A DNA stretch of 46,628 nt from Candidatus Rokuibacteriota bacterium (lineage in GTDB: Bacteria; Methylomirabilota; Methylomirabilia; Rokubacteriales; CSP1-6): contig QHSB01000061.1 of assembly GCA_003220335.1 (NCBI GenBank), forward strand, positions 1-46,628, given 5' to 3'. Positions within the stretch are counted from its first letter, which is position 1, and each line of letters opens with the position of its first letter. The notes under the pieces are model-generated. The model was not told the DNA's origin, made no database searches, and saw only the letters and a program-made list of their open reading frames with translations. Positions 1 to 8,497 of the stretch are shown here, piece by piece. Both the position numbers and the translations under genes were made by a program.

Positions 1-420
1 GTCCTGAGCTAGAGAGTCGATGACACGGCTCAACTCCCTTTTTGGTCACGGCGGCGAACCGGCGTTCGACGAGATCCGTCCACGACGAGCCGGTCGGCGC
101 GAAGTGCAAGTGGACCCGTGAATGGCGTGCCAGCCAGCGATGGATCGCAGGTGTCTCGTGCGTACGGGAATCACGGCACGCGGGCGTGGATCGTGTCGAG
201 CAACTTACCGAACTGTCGCGCCCGCTCCGCCGGTGAAACTCGCTGGTCACCTTGCCGCTCTTCGAATTGAGGCCGGCAACGAGCGTGGTCGTGCCGTCCC
301 GCGGGTCGTCGTGCGAGCACCGCTCGACTTGGCCCGGCTGCATCGGCAACACGGGCTCGTTCCAATCGAACGTCTGGAGCGTCTCGACAATCTCGATGCG
401 GATGCGGAGCGGGTGTTTGT
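1..420 (-). pseudogene. Decayed IS630-family transposase remnant, cut by the window edge
   Basis: Read on the minus strand, about 420 to 230 gives LPMQPGQVERCSHDDPRDG followed by TTTLVAGLN, the core of IS630-type DDE transposases. About 175 to 1 gives THETPAIHRWLA, VHLHFAPTGSSW and DLVERRFAAVTKKG, the C-terminal part with the last catalytic Glu (DLVE). Between them the frame shifts (a FGKLLDTIHARVP segment lies in another frame) and the expected LDNYGTH stretch with the second catalytic Asp is missing. The first DEKT-type Asp is also absent. It is therefore a dead fragment. No terminal inverted repeat can be assigned. Bases 421-571, up to the next gene, hold no feature I recognise. Confidence 0.8.
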
Positions 421-571
421 TGCAACACTCGCAGAACCGGCGAAATGACCATCGTCGCACTCATGCATAGCGAGGCGTTGTATGCGATTGCGGCCCAGAC
501 TTTCATTGTCGATGCTGCGAGCGATCGAGTAGAGGAAGTTCCCGCGTGATCCCTGCGCCAGGTGACACTTT

Positions 572-1525
572 ATGAGACGGGTTGTGATCCTCGGCGCCAC
601 CGGAATGCTCGGGTCGACGCTCGTCGAGTATTTTTCGCGGACTAAAACATGCGAGTTGGTCGCGACCGGCCGAAACGCTGCAGAATTGAAATCGCTAGAG
701 CGTATCTATCCCAATATCCTCTGGAAATTCCTCGATGCGGAGATATCGACCGCCGCCGACGTGCGAGACGTTGCAGTGGGCGCCGCATGGGTCATCAATG
801 CGATCGGTTTGATCAAACAGCGAATCGTGGATACCGACGATGCCGGGGTTGAGAAGGCAATCCGCATCAACGGGTTATTCTCTCACGTCCTCGCGCACGC
901 AGCCGAATCGTCTGAATTTAAGATCATTCAGATCGCTACGGACTGCGTCTATTCGGGTGCCAGCGGCCGATACTCGGAGACGGCTGTGCATGATTGCCAT
1001 GATGTCTATGGCAAGTCGAAGAGCCTCGGCGAATTGCGCACCGAGCGAATGCGCATCCTGCGATGCTCGATCGTCGGACCGGAGCCGAAGTCGAATTTGT
1101 CCCTGCTAAATTGGTTCCTGAATCATGAGCAGAACAGCACCGTCAACGGCTACGTCAATCACGTTTGGAACGGGCTCACGGCATTGCACTTTGCGAGAAT
1201 CTGCGAAGCGGTCATCACGCATGACCTGGATACGCCGCATCTGCAGCACGTAGTTCCGGATGGGGAAATCACCAAGGAAGGATTGCTCCGGCTGTTCGCG
1301 CAAGCCTATGGTCGTTCCGACATTACGATTAACCGAATATCAGCTCAGGAAGCTATTAATCGAACATTGGCGACGGAGAATCCGGCGTCCAATCGCGCCC
1401 TTTGGGCGGCGGCAGGTTATCCGCGCGCGCCGACGATATCAGAGATGGTTATGGAGCTCGCCGAATATCAACGAAGTCGAGACGACCAGAAATCAAAACC
1501 CGCTGCTCTCCTAGTTAAGAGGTGA
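572..1525 (+). CDS. RmlD-like NAD(P)-dependent sugar-nucleotide reductase
   Basis: A 317-residue SDR-superfamily protein resembling dTDP-4-dehydrorhamnose reductase (RmlD substrate-binding family). The N-terminus carries the nucleotide-binding glycine motif GATGMLG (residues 8-14). ATDCVYSG and the YGKSK sequence supply the Ser/Thr and YxxxK catalytic elements. It probably reduces a 4-keto-6-deoxy-sugar nucleotide in the cytoplasm for surface glycan synthesis; the exact substrate cannot be told. The ATG start sits where the first beta strand begins. It is followed one base after its stop by a methyltransferase, so they are likely one transcript. Base composition is visibly less GC-rich than the genes beyond 3259, which suggests a transferred glycan island. 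Confidence 0.75.
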   Translation: MRRVVILGATGMLGSTLVEYFSRTKTCELVATGRNAAELKSLERIYPNILWKFLDAEISTAADVRDVAVGAAWVINAIGLIKQRIVDTDDAGVEKAIRINGLFSHVLAHAAESSEFKIIQIATDCVYSGASGRYSETAVHDCHDVYGKSKSLGELRTERMRILRCSIVGPEPKSNLSLLNWFLNHEQNSTVNGYVNHVWNGLTALHFARICEAVITHDLDTPHLQHVVPDGEITKEGLLRLFAQAYGRSDITINRISAQEAINRTLATENPASNRALWAAAGYPRAPTISEMVMELAEYQRSRDDQKSKPAALLVKR

Positions 1526-1526
1526 C

Positions 1527-2162
1527 ATGGGAAAGTTAGCCAATAAGATTTTCGCGCGTGCGGTATCGAAACTAAATCTGCCTTTCGTCGATCTTTCGAA
1601 CGGATATGCAAATAATTCCAAGTGGCACCAGGGCCTCATCATCCACCTCGCCAGCATCCTCCGGCCGCGCGTCTATCTGGAACTGGGAATTTTCAAATGT
1701 GGGTTGTTCAATCGCATGATCCCGTTCGCCGAGCAGCTGATCGGCGTGGACGCAAATCCAGAAGCGGGGAACCATATGGCCAGATCGTCCAAAGTACGTT
1801 TCGTCGCCACGACGACGTCGAACTTCGCGCAACGCTTGCGCAACGAGCCAATCAGCATCGATATGATGTTCATCGATGCCGATCATTCGCGCGAGGCGGT
1901 TGAGGAAGATTTTGCAAACTTCTTTCCCTTCGTGAAGCCGCATGGACTGATCCTGCTGCATGATACGCATCCGATGGATAACGCCGCGACATCGCAAGAG
2001 CGCTGTGGTGATGGGTATCAGGCGATCGAAAGCCTTTCGAGGAAATCCGAGCAATTCGAGATGATGACACTGCCCTGGCATCCCGGGCTAACTTTGTGTC
2101 GCAAGCGGACAGCTCAATTGGCGTGGCAAGAGAATTCAAGCGTGGTGCACACGTCAAAGTGA
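1527..2162 (+). CDS. Class I SAM-dependent methyltransferase (Methyltransf_24 type)
   Basis: A 211-residue protein. YLELGIFKCGLF is the SAM-binding motif I (E-x-G variant), IGVDAN the motif II acidic strand, and MMFIDADHSREAVEEDF the metal/SAM motif typical of Methyltransf_24 and TylF-like enzymes. LILLHDTHP follows as the post-motif strand. It probably methylates a sugar hydroxyl in a glycan. The start ATG at 1527 has the purine-rich AGAGGTG just upstream. The next gene starts at GTG 2159, sharing GTGA with this stop, so translation is probably coupled. Substrate unknown. Confidence 0.7.
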   Translation: MGKLANKIFARAVSKLNLPFVDLSNGYANNSKWHQGLIIHLASILRPRVYLELGIFKCGLFNRMIPFAEQLIGVDANPEAGNHMARSSKVRFVATTTSNFAQRLRNEPISIDMMFIDADHSREAVEEDFANFFPFVKPHGLILLHDTHPMDNAATSQERCGDGYQAIESLSRKSEQFEMMTLPWHPGLTLCRKRTAQLAWQENSSVVHTSK

Positions 2163-3079
2163 ACCTCAACGTCCACGTCACTGTCTCGCGCAATTCGCTG
2201 CGATATTTCGTCTATATGCGGGCGAACTATGATGCGCTTACAAGCACTGAGAATTCGGTTCGCTTTCATGTCTATTGCCTGGATCGGCAAAGCGCGCTCA
2301 TTCTCAGACGGGACAATTCCGCTTTTGCAATAACTGAATTGCCCTATGGCCGCGGGTCCTGGGGGCATGCGCAAGCCATCGAGCGGGCGATACAGAGCAT
2401 CGTGCCGGCTGAAATCAATATTATTGCGGATTCTGACGTCGTGCTGCTGATGAAGAATTGGGACAAGCCTCTTGTCGAAGCAATGATCGAGAAAAAATCG
2501 TATGGGATCGTGGGCACACGCCTTGAAGATATCGGCGGGTTCAGCTCGGGCGATGGCAAATATCAGCAGTACAAGAAAAAGCCGACCACGACCTGGATGG
2601 CGTTATCGCCGTTCCATGATTTTAGCGCTCTTCAAGTCAGCCCAGACAAAAAGAACTTCATCGAAGTCACGGACGAAGACTTGGCGAAACTCTATAACCT
2701 TCCGACCGGATTCTTCGTGGTAAAGGATACCGGCTGGCAGATTCCCTCGTATCTCGATGATCGCAAGATTCCGTATTTTGCACTCGATATCGTCAAGCCA
2801 ACATCGACGGAAGCAAAAGCGCTCAAAGGCACAAATCCCTATCACGATGAGATTCAATGGAACGGGGCCCCCTATCTTGCGCATCAGCGTGGATCCATGA
2901 CGCACCGTTTTCGCATCGATCCTCTTTCAGTCGATTTCTACGATGCGTGCGATTCATTTCTCGGGAACCCGGGGTGGTCGGTGCAAGCGACATCAAGCGA
3001 TCGGATTCATGCGCGCCTGCAAGACGTCGTTCGATTTTGCAGAAAGTCAGCGTCGATGGCGCTCAAACCCTTCCGGTAA
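2159..3079 (+). CDS. Glycosyltransferase-like protein (GT-A style), family without a known role
   Basis: I chose GTG 2159, which overlaps the previous stop as GTGA, over a start at 2096 that would overlap 67 bases; this gives 306 residues. INIIADSDVVLL resembles a GT-A beta strand ending in an acidic metal-binding triad. TTWMALSPFHDF and the tail RGSMTHRFRIDPLSVDFYD are distinctive. The same signatures recur in two broken paralogues at 17852-18312 and 19285-19598, so this is the intact reference copy in the window. Function is inferred from the fold-like motif and from glycan-gene neighbours; I do not recognise a characterised member. Confidence 0.6.
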   Translation: MNLNVHVTVSRNSLRYFVYMRANYDALTSTENSVRFHVYCLDRQSALILRRDNSAFAITELPYGRGSWGHAQAIERAIQSIVPAEINIIADSDVVLLMKNWDKPLVEAMIEKKSYGIVGTRLEDIGGFSSGDGKYQQYKKKPTTTWMALSPFHDFSALQVSPDKKNFIEVTDEDLAKLYNLPTGFFVVKDTGWQIPSYLDDRKIPYFALDIVKPTSTEAKALKGTNPYHDEIQWNGAPYLAHQRGSMTHRFRIDPLSVDFYDACDSFLGNPGWSVQATSSDRIHARLQDVVRFCRKSASMALKPFR

Positions 3080-3258
3080 GACGCGGTGCTGAATTCCGTC
3101 TCCGAGAAGCGGACCGAGCTGACGCCGCAGAGCCCGCCAGGTGGGGCCGAGGAGCAGGACGCCACCCTTGCCAAGACGTGGTGTTCTCGGGGGCCGTGCG
3201 ACGAGATGGTGCGTCGCAAGGAACCTTGGGCCCGCTGATTAAGAGCATCAGTCCGTGC
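3080..3258. other. Non-coding junction between low-GC glycan genes and GC-rich core genes
   Basis: No convincing gene on either strand. The stretch separates the convergent ends of the glycosyltransferase-like gene (plus) and the HAD phosphatase (minus). Codon use and composition change abruptly across it: AT-rich third positions before, almost only G/C after. No repeat or terminator hairpin was evident by eye. It may be an old recombination boundary. Confidence 0.4.
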
Positions 3259-3906
3259 TCACACGGGCCATCGCACCGCCTCGAAGTGTGGCACCGCGCG
3301 CTCCGCGCCTGCCCCCACCAGCTCGTCGGCGGTGTGGGCGGTGGTGACGCCGATGACGCGCATGCCGGCCGCGCGCGCCGCCTGCACGCCGACGATCGCA
3401 TCCTCGAAGACGAGACACGCGCGCGGCTCGACACCGAGGCCCTCGGCCGCCTTCAGGTAGACCTCGGGATGCGGCTTGCCCCGGCGCACGTCGTCGGCGG
3501 TGATGGCGAGCTCGATGAGGCGGCGCAGGCCGAGGGCGTCGAGCACGCGCTCGAGGTCGCGGCGCGTCGCGGAGGTGGCGACGGCGCGCGGCACCCCCGC
3601 GCGCGCGAGCGCCTCGACGAACGCGCCCGCGCCGGCCACGGCGACGGCGCCGCGGCGCGCGAGCCGCGTGTAGTGCTCGCGCTTGAGATCGGCGAGGCGG
3701 CGCGCCTCTCCGCGATCGATGCCGTCGACGAGCAGGGCCACCGCCTCCTCGGCGGGCCGGCCGATGGTGAGGCGCCAGAACTCCGGCGGCGGCGTCAGGC
3801 CGCAGTCACGGCACATGGCCACCCACGCCTCGCGGTGGTGCGCGCCGGAGTCGACGAGCACGCCGTCCATGTCGAACACGACGGCGTGTGGCGCCGCCGC
3901 GCTCAC
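3259..3906 (-). CDS. HAD-superfamily phosphatase, beta-phosphoglucomutase-like
   Basis: A 215-residue HAD hydrolase. Motif I is VVFDMDGVLVDS (nucleophile Asp and acid/base Asp), motif II is AVATSATRR, motif III is the Lys in RRGKPHPEVYLKAA, and motif IV is CLVFEDAIVGVQAARAAG. The cap insertion between motifs I and II puts it in the subfamily with beta-phosphoglucomutase and small phosphosugar phosphatases. The substrate cannot be set from sequence. It begins with GTG and overlaps the stop of the DUF1054 gene as GTGA, so the two are one operon. Confidence 0.85.
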   Translation of the reverse strand: MSAAAPHAVVFDMDGVLVDSGAHHREAWVAMCRDCGLTPPPEFWRLTIGRPAEEAVALLVDGIDRGEARRLADLKREHYTRLARRGAVAVAGAGAFVEALARAGVPRAVATSATRRDLERVLDALGLRRLIELAITADDVRRGKPHPEVYLKAAEGLGVEPRACLVFEDAIVGVQAARAAGMRVIGVTTAHTADELVGAGAERAVPHFEAVRWPV

Positions 3907-4532
3907 TTCAAGCGATAGAGGGGAGCGAGCGCGCGAAAGGTCTCGAGAGCCGTGTCACGGTACTGCGCCTCCGTCCAGCGGGCCGCCTGCTCCGCCGGCA
4001 CGACGCGCCCGAGCACGAGCTGGCCATCGCGTGTGCGCGTCAGCTCGTCGGCCAGCTCGGCGAGGCGCTCGGGACTGAGATCGGCGAGCGGCGCGGCCGC
4101 CTCCTCGTCGTGCTCGTTCTTGAACCAGGCCAGACCCTTCACGCGGCGGAGGACGGGGGCGAGTCTCGGCGCGTTCCGCTTCCAGGCGGCCGCCCAGCGC
4201 TTCTTGTCGGCGTGCTCCGGCCCCACCTCGAAGAGGAAGCGGACGGCGCGGCGCGAGACGGCCACCTTAAAGTGGCAGTGCTTCTTGTAGCCGCGCGCAT
4301 CGGGGCCGAAGGCCACCCAGGTGTCCTCGGGCGGGTTGACGGTGCGGCGCGCGTGCTTGGCGACGTGCGCGTACGCGTCGCCGCCGGTGGCGCGGCTCAC
4401 CGCCGGCGTCAGGCTGTGGCCGACCGCCTCGAGCTTGGGACGGATGCGCGCGCGGATGGCGCCCATGCGGGCGCGGAAGCCCTGCTCGTCGAAGACCTTG
4501 AAGTCGGTGGCGTAGAAGGCAGGAGACGGCAT
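3903..4532 (-). CDS. DUF1054 (YktB-like, UPF0637) protein
   Basis: A 209-residue protein. The start ATG at 4532 gives MPSPAFYATDFKVFDEQGF, and the core HVAKHARRTVNPPEDTWVAF then GPDARGYKKHCHF matches the highly conserved centre of the DUF1054 family. That family is known mainly from Firmicutes as a single-domain cytosolic protein without an assigned biochemical role. Length is as expected. It overlaps the downstream HAD phosphatase by four bases. Upstream, 4533-4652 is a divergent intergenic region shared with the cupin gene. Confidence 0.85.
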   Translation of the reverse strand: MPSPAFYATDFKVFDEQGFRARMGAIRARIRPKLEAVGHSLTPAVSRATGGDAYAHVAKHARRTVNPPEDTWVAFGPDARGYKKHCHFKVAVSRRAVRFLFEVGPEHADKKRWAAAWKRNAPRLAPVLRRVKGLAWFKNEHDEEAAAPLADLSPERLAELADELTRTRDGQLVLGRVVPAEQAARWTEAQYRDTALETFRALAPLYRLK

Positions 4533-4652
4533 GGCGACTCTCCTCGAAAGCGGCGACGCGGCCGTGACGAGCGATGGAACAGCGGGGCATAGTGTAATGG
4601 CTCGGATGGCGCGAGGCAACGCGAATCGCCTCGCCGAGAAAGGAGCGAGGGA

Positions 4653-5030
4653 ATGACGGACGTCTCGTGCTTCCATCATCTGAAGACGGGCGGCATCGAA
4701 CGGCAGCTCGCGCCCGGCGTGAGCGCACGCGTGTTCCCCGGTGTGCACGCGATGCTCTCCGTGGTCACGCTGGAGCCCGGCGCGGTCTCGCCGGTGCACG
4801 CGCACCCCAACGAGCAGTGGGGCGTGTGCCTCGAGGGCGAATGGATCCGCGTCCAGGACGGCGTCGAGCATCACGTGAAGGCCGGCGACTTCTGGCAGAC
4901 GCCGCCGAACGTGCCGCACGGCGGCCGCGCGCTCGGCGTGCGCTGCGTCGTGCTCGACATCTTCGCGCCGCCGCGCGAGGAGTACCGGCGGGCGGGCGCG
5001 GGGCTGGGCGCGGCGACCCTCGCACACTGA
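4653..5030 (+). CDS. Small single-domain cupin protein
   Basis: A 125-residue single cupin barrel. Cupin motif 1 is seen as SPVHAHPNEQWGVCLEGEW (His, His, Glu/Gln metal-ligand positions) and motif 2 as GDFWQTPPNVPHGG with the final His. Such stand-alone cupins bind a metal and act as small isomerases, dioxygenases or sensors; nothing here decides which. A good ribosome binding site, GGAGCGAGGG, lies just before ATG 4653. Divergent from the DUF1054 gene, and followed by a strong hairpin at 5052. Confidence 0.8.
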   Translation: MTDVSCFHHLKTGGIERQLAPGVSARVFPGVHAMLSVVTLEPGAVSPVHAHPNEQWGVCLEGEWIRVQDGVEHHVKAGDFWQTPPNVPHGGRALGVRCVVLDIFAPPREEYRRAGAGLGAATLAH

Positions 5031-5051
5031 CGCGGTCGCCCGCGCGGCGAC

Positions 5052-5109
5052 CGGTGGCGCCGGGGCGGGACCTGACCGGTTCCACCGGCCACCCGCCCCG
5101 GCGCCACCG
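5052..5109 (+). terminator. Long GC-rich hairpin, possible terminator of the cupin gene
   Basis: Arms 5052-5069 and 5092-5109 are perfectly complementary over 18 bp; the left arm contains GGTGGCGCCGGGGCGGG. The 22-nt loop itself holds a nested stem, CCGGT 5076-5080 with ACCGG 5084-5088. It lies 21 bases after the cupin stop. There is no U-run on either side, so a classical intrinsic terminator is not shown. It could equally be a repetitive extragenic palindrome. Confidence 0.4.
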
Positions 5110-5190
5110 TCGTCTGCGCGCCGTCCGCCCCTCAGCATCCGTGGTCGACGACTCGCTCCGCGCCTGGCCTGTCCCTTCGAGGGCAGGTGA

Positions 5191-5196
5191 TACAAT
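5191..5196 (+). promoter_or_regulatory. -10 box TACAAT placed for a leaderless transcript
   Basis: TACAAT is followed by six bases and then the GTG start at 5203. A -10 element at this distance would start transcription at or next to the start codon, giving a leaderless mRNA. No clear -35 hexamer is seen. The same geometry occurs before the gene at 10823. Confidence 0.45.
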
Positions 5197-5202
5197 CCGC
5201 GC

Positions 5203-6038
5203 GTGGCGGACATCTATGTGGTGACGGGGGGCGCGGGGTTCATCGGGAGCCATGTCGTGGAGCGGCTGCTCGCCGATCATCCGACGGCGCGCGTGCGCGT
5301 CTTCGACGACTTCTCGTCGGGCTCGATGACCAACCTGCCCTTCGCGGCCGCCGCCGGCGAGCGGCTCGAGGTGGTGCGCGGCGACGTGCGCGACCTCGCG
5401 GCGATGGAGCGCGTGGCGCGCAACGCGTCGGTGATCTTCCACCAGGCGGCCATGCGCTCGGTGCCGCGCTCCGTGAACGATCCGCTCGGCGCCAACGACC
5501 ACAACGTCAACGGCACCCTGCACGTGCTCGAGGCCGCGCGGCGGGCCGCCGTCAGGCGCGTGGTCTACGCGTCGTCGTCCTCGGTCTACGGCGACAACCC
5601 GGCGCTGCCCAAGCGCGAAGACCAGACGATGGCGCCGATCTCGCCGTACGCGGTGTCGAAGGCCGCCAACGAGATGTACGCGACGGTGTGGACGCGGCTC
5701 TACGGCGTCGAGACGGTCGGGTTGCGCTACTTCAACGTCTTCGGGCCGCGGCAGGACCCCGCCTCCGAGTACGCGGCGGTCATCCCGCGCTTCATCCTGT
5801 GGGGCCTGCGGGGCGAGCCGCTGGAGGTGCACGGCGACGGCCAGCAGTCGCGCGACTTCACCTACATCGACAACGTGGTGGAGGGCGCGCGCTGCCGCGC
5901 CGCCACACGCCGAGCCGCGCGGGCGACGTGCCGCACACGCTGGCCGACATCGGCAAGGCCAAGCGCTTGATGGACTACACGCCGCTCGTGGACTTCGACG
6001 AAGGGCTGCGCCGCACCGTGGACTTCTTCAAGCAATAG
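5203..6038 (+). pseudogene. NAD-dependent sugar-nucleotide epimerase (UDP-glucose 4-epimerase-like), internal deletion and frameshift
   Basis: The N-terminal 225 or so residues are intact: TGGAGFIGSH glycine loop, SSSSVYGDN, the catalytic YAVSK, and RDFTYIDNVVEGA, the standard end of the conserved part. Just after, near 5890-5930, the frame changes. The sequence resumes as SRAGDVPHTLADIGKAKRL and ends FDEGLRRTVDFFKQ in another frame, ending at 6038. The normal 40-45 residues between the DNVVEA and RPGD motifs are missing. The codons on both sides look healthy, so either the lesion is recent or the assembly lost about 130 bases here. If repaired, it would make UDP-galactose or a related sugar for the glycan genes. 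Confidence 0.75.
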
Positions 6039-6054
6039 CCGGAGGGTTCGCCTC

Positions 6055-7548
6055 ATGCGCCGAACCGTCGCCCCCGTCGTCCTCGTCGCGCTGCTCGCGC
6101 TCGCCGCCTCCTGGGGTCCCGTGGCTGCGCAGGCACCGCGCGCGCTCGTCGTGCAGGCCGCCACCGAGCCGCCCGGCCTCGACCTCACGGCCACCCCGGC
6201 CTCCGCGACGGCGGGCGTCGTCCTCTACAACGTCCAGGAGTGCCTGGTGAAGGTGGACTCGCACGGCAAGCTCGTGCCGTGGCTGGCCGAGCGCTGGCAC
6301 ACCGCCGACGACCGCAATTACACCTTCTTTCTGAAGAAGGGCGTGCGCTTCCACAACGGCCGCGAGCTGAAGGCCGCCGACGTGAAGTTCGTCATCGAGC
6401 GCGCGATGAACCCCGAGACGAAGCACCCGTATCCGCAGTACTACGCGGCCATCGGCGACATCATCGTGAAGGACGACTACACGATCACGTTCTCGCTCAA
6501 GACGCCGTCCGCGAACTTCCTGCTGAACCTGGCGCGGCAGGGCTCCGTCATCTACCCGCGCGAGGCGGTGGACACGCTGAAGTCGGCCCCGGTCGGCACC
6601 GGGCCGTTCACGCTGGCCGACTGGGTTCGCGGCGACAAGATCGTGCTCAAGCGCAACCCCGAGTACCACGTGAAGGGCCTGCCGAGACTCGACCAGGTGA
6701 CCTTCCGCTTCATCGCCGATCCCAACGCGGCGCTGGCCGCGCTGAAGGCCGGCGACATCGACGCCTCCCTGTTCGGCCTCGGCCCCGAGCACGTGGCCGA
6801 GCTGCGCAAGGATCCGCGCTTCGAGGTCACCGTCGGCGAGACGACCAACGACGTCATCATGGCCATGAACAACGGCAAGAAGCCGTTCAGCGACGTCCGC
6901 GTGCGCCGCGCCATCACGTACGGTATCAATCGGCCCGAGGTCGTGAAGCTCGCCATGTTCGGGCTGGGCCGCGTGATCGGCTCCAACGTGGATCCGCTCA
7001 ACCCGTACTTCGTGGACCTCGCCAGCGCGATGCCGTATGACCCCGCGCGGGCCAAGAAGCTCCTCGCCGAGGCCGGCTACGCGAACGGCTTCGAGGCCGT
7101 GCTCAAGGTCGCGCCGCAGTACTACTACACGGTGCGCTCGGGCGAGGTGATCGTCGAGCAGCTGGCGAAGATCGGCGTGCGCGTGAAGATCGAGCAGATC
7201 GAGTGGGGCCAGTGGCTGTCGCGCGTGTGGAAGGAAGCCGACTACGACCTGACCATCATCGGGCACGCCGAGGCGTGGGACATCGCCAACTACGCCAACC
7301 CGAAGTACTACTTCCGTTACGACAGCGCGAGCTTCCAGGATCTCTTCAAGAAGTCCGAGGTCACCCTCGACGACAAGGCGCGCCGCGACCTCTACGTCCA
7401 GATGCAGAAGATGCTCGTCGAGGACGCGCCGGCGGTCTTCCTCTTCATCCACCCGCGCCTGGTGGCGGCCAAGAAGGGCGTGACCGGGATCTGGAAGGAC
7501 CTGCCGATCCCGTCGGCGGACCTCTCGGAGGTCGGCTGGTCCAAGTAA
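6055..7548 (+). CDS. Periplasmic peptide-type ABC transporter substrate-binding protein (SBP_bac_5)
   Basis: 497 residues with an N-terminal signal peptide (MRRTVAPVVLVALLALAAS, cleavage probably near AQA). The family 5 solute-binding body follows: LAERWHTADDRNYTFFLKKG, the hallmark VRFHNGRELKAADVKFVIER region, VGTGPFTLADW and VRRAITYGINRPEV. It captures oligopeptides or similar solutes in the periplasm for the two permeases that follow directly. A ribosome binding site, CCGGAGGG, precedes ATG 6055. The ligand cannot be predicted; family members also carry dipeptides, nickel or opines. Confidence 0.9.
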   Translation: MRRTVAPVVLVALLALAASWGPVAAQAPRALVVQAATEPPGLDLTATPASATAGVVLYNVQECLVKVDSHGKLVPWLAERWHTADDRNYTFFLKKGVRFHNGRELKAADVKFVIERAMNPETKHPYPQYYAAIGDIIVKDDYTITFSLKTPSANFLLNLARQGSVIYPREAVDTLKSAPVGTGPFTLADWVRGDKIVLKRNPEYHVKGLPRLDQVTFRFIADPNAALAALKAGDIDASLFGLGPEHVAELRKDPRFEVTVGETTNDVIMAMNNGKKPFSDVRVRRAITYGINRPEVVKLAMFGLGRVIGSNVDPLNPYFVDLASAMPYDPARAKKLLAEAGYANGFEAVLKVAPQYYYTVRSGEVIVEQLAKIGVRVKIEQIEWGQWLSRVWKEADYDLTIIGHAEAWDIANYANPKYYFRYDSASFQDLFKKSEVTLDDKARRDLYVQMQKMLVEDAPAVFLFIHPRLVAAKKGVTGIWKDLPIPSADLSEVGWSK

Positions 7549-7552
7549 CCGC

Positions 7553-8497
7553 GTGAGGCGCTATGTGGCCCGGCGGGTCGCCGCCTTCGTGGCGACCCTC
7601 GTGTTCCTCTCCGCGCTGGTCTTCGTCGTCGTCCGCGTCCTGCCAGGCGATCCCGCCGCGCTCATCCTCGGCGTCGAGAGCAATCCCGAGACGGTCGCGC
7701 GCCTGCGCCAGGCGCTGGGGCTCGACCGGCCGCTGGCCGTGCAGTACGTCGACTGGCTCGCGCGCGCGGCGCGCGGCGACCTCGGCACCTCCATCCAGTA
7801 CGATGTCCCCGTCGGCCGCCTCATCCTCTCGCGGCTGCCGGTGACGCTGCCGCTGGCCCTCATGGCGGCCGCCATCATGATCGCCGTCGCGCTGCCGCTC
7901 GGCGTCTACGCGGCCACGCGGCACCGGCGGGCGGGCGACTACGCGGCGATGCTCGTCTCGCAGCTCGGCATCGCGGTGCCCGCCTTCTGGTCGGGGCTGC
8001 TCCTCATCCTCCTGTTCTCCGTGCGGCTGGGCTGGTTCCGCTCCGGCGGCTTCGACGGCTGGAGCGCGGGCGTGGTGGCGGGCGTCAAGGCGCTGCTGCT
8101 CCCCGCGATCGCGCTGGGCGCCTTCCAGGCGGCCGTGCTCGTGCGCGCCACGCGCTCGGCCGTCCTCGACGTGCTGCGCGAGGACTACGTGCGCACCGCG
8201 CGCGCCAAGGGGGTGGCCGAGGGCCGCGTCGTCGCGCGCCACGCGCTCCGCAACGCGATGATCCCGATCGTCACCGTGATGGGCATCCAGCTCGGCCAGC
8301 TCATCGCCGGCGCCATCGTGCTGGAGTCGGTGTTCGCGCTGCCCGGGCTGGGGCGGCTCGCCCTCGTCGCCATCGGCGCGCGCGACCTGCCGGTGGTGCA
8401 GGGGGTGACGCTCTTCGTGGCGGCCTCGATCGTCTTCATCAACTTCGCGGTGGACCTGGCCTACGCCGCGCTCGACCCGCGCATCCGGTATGAGTAG
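7553..8497 (+). CDS. ABC transporter permease, DppB type
   Basis: 314 residues, about six membrane helices. It begins with the typical RRYVARRVAAFVATLVFLSA helix and the conserved VVRVLPGDPAALILG loop of DppB/OppB proteins. The EAA coupling loop is present as EDYVRTARAKGVAEGRV, with HALRNAMIPIV after it. It forms the inner-membrane channel with the next gene. The GTG start lies four bases after the binding-protein stop. No ATPase genes follow in the window, so the ATPases must be encoded elsewhere. Confidence 0.88.
   Translation: MRRYVARRVAAFVATLVFLSALVFVVVRVLPGDPAALILGVESNPETVARLRQALGLDRPLAVQYVDWLARAARGDLGTSIQYDVPVGRLILSRLPVTLPLALMAAAIMIAVALPLGVYAATRHRRAGDYAAMLVSQLGIAVPAFWSGLLLILLFSVRLGWFRSGGFDGWSAGVVAGVKALLLPAIALGAFQAAVLVRATRSAVLDVLREDYVRTARAKGVAEGRVVARHALRNAMIPIVTVMGIQLGQLIAGAIVLESVFALPGLGRLALVAIGARDLPVVQGVTLFVAASIVFINFAVDLAYAALDPRIRYE

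Noticed and set aside
2857-3918. Long plus-strand open frame over the HAD phosphatase
   Set aside because: It is antisense to a protein with all four HAD motifs, its translation is low-complexity Arg/Ala-rich, and it starts inside another gene. High GC makes such long empty frames common.
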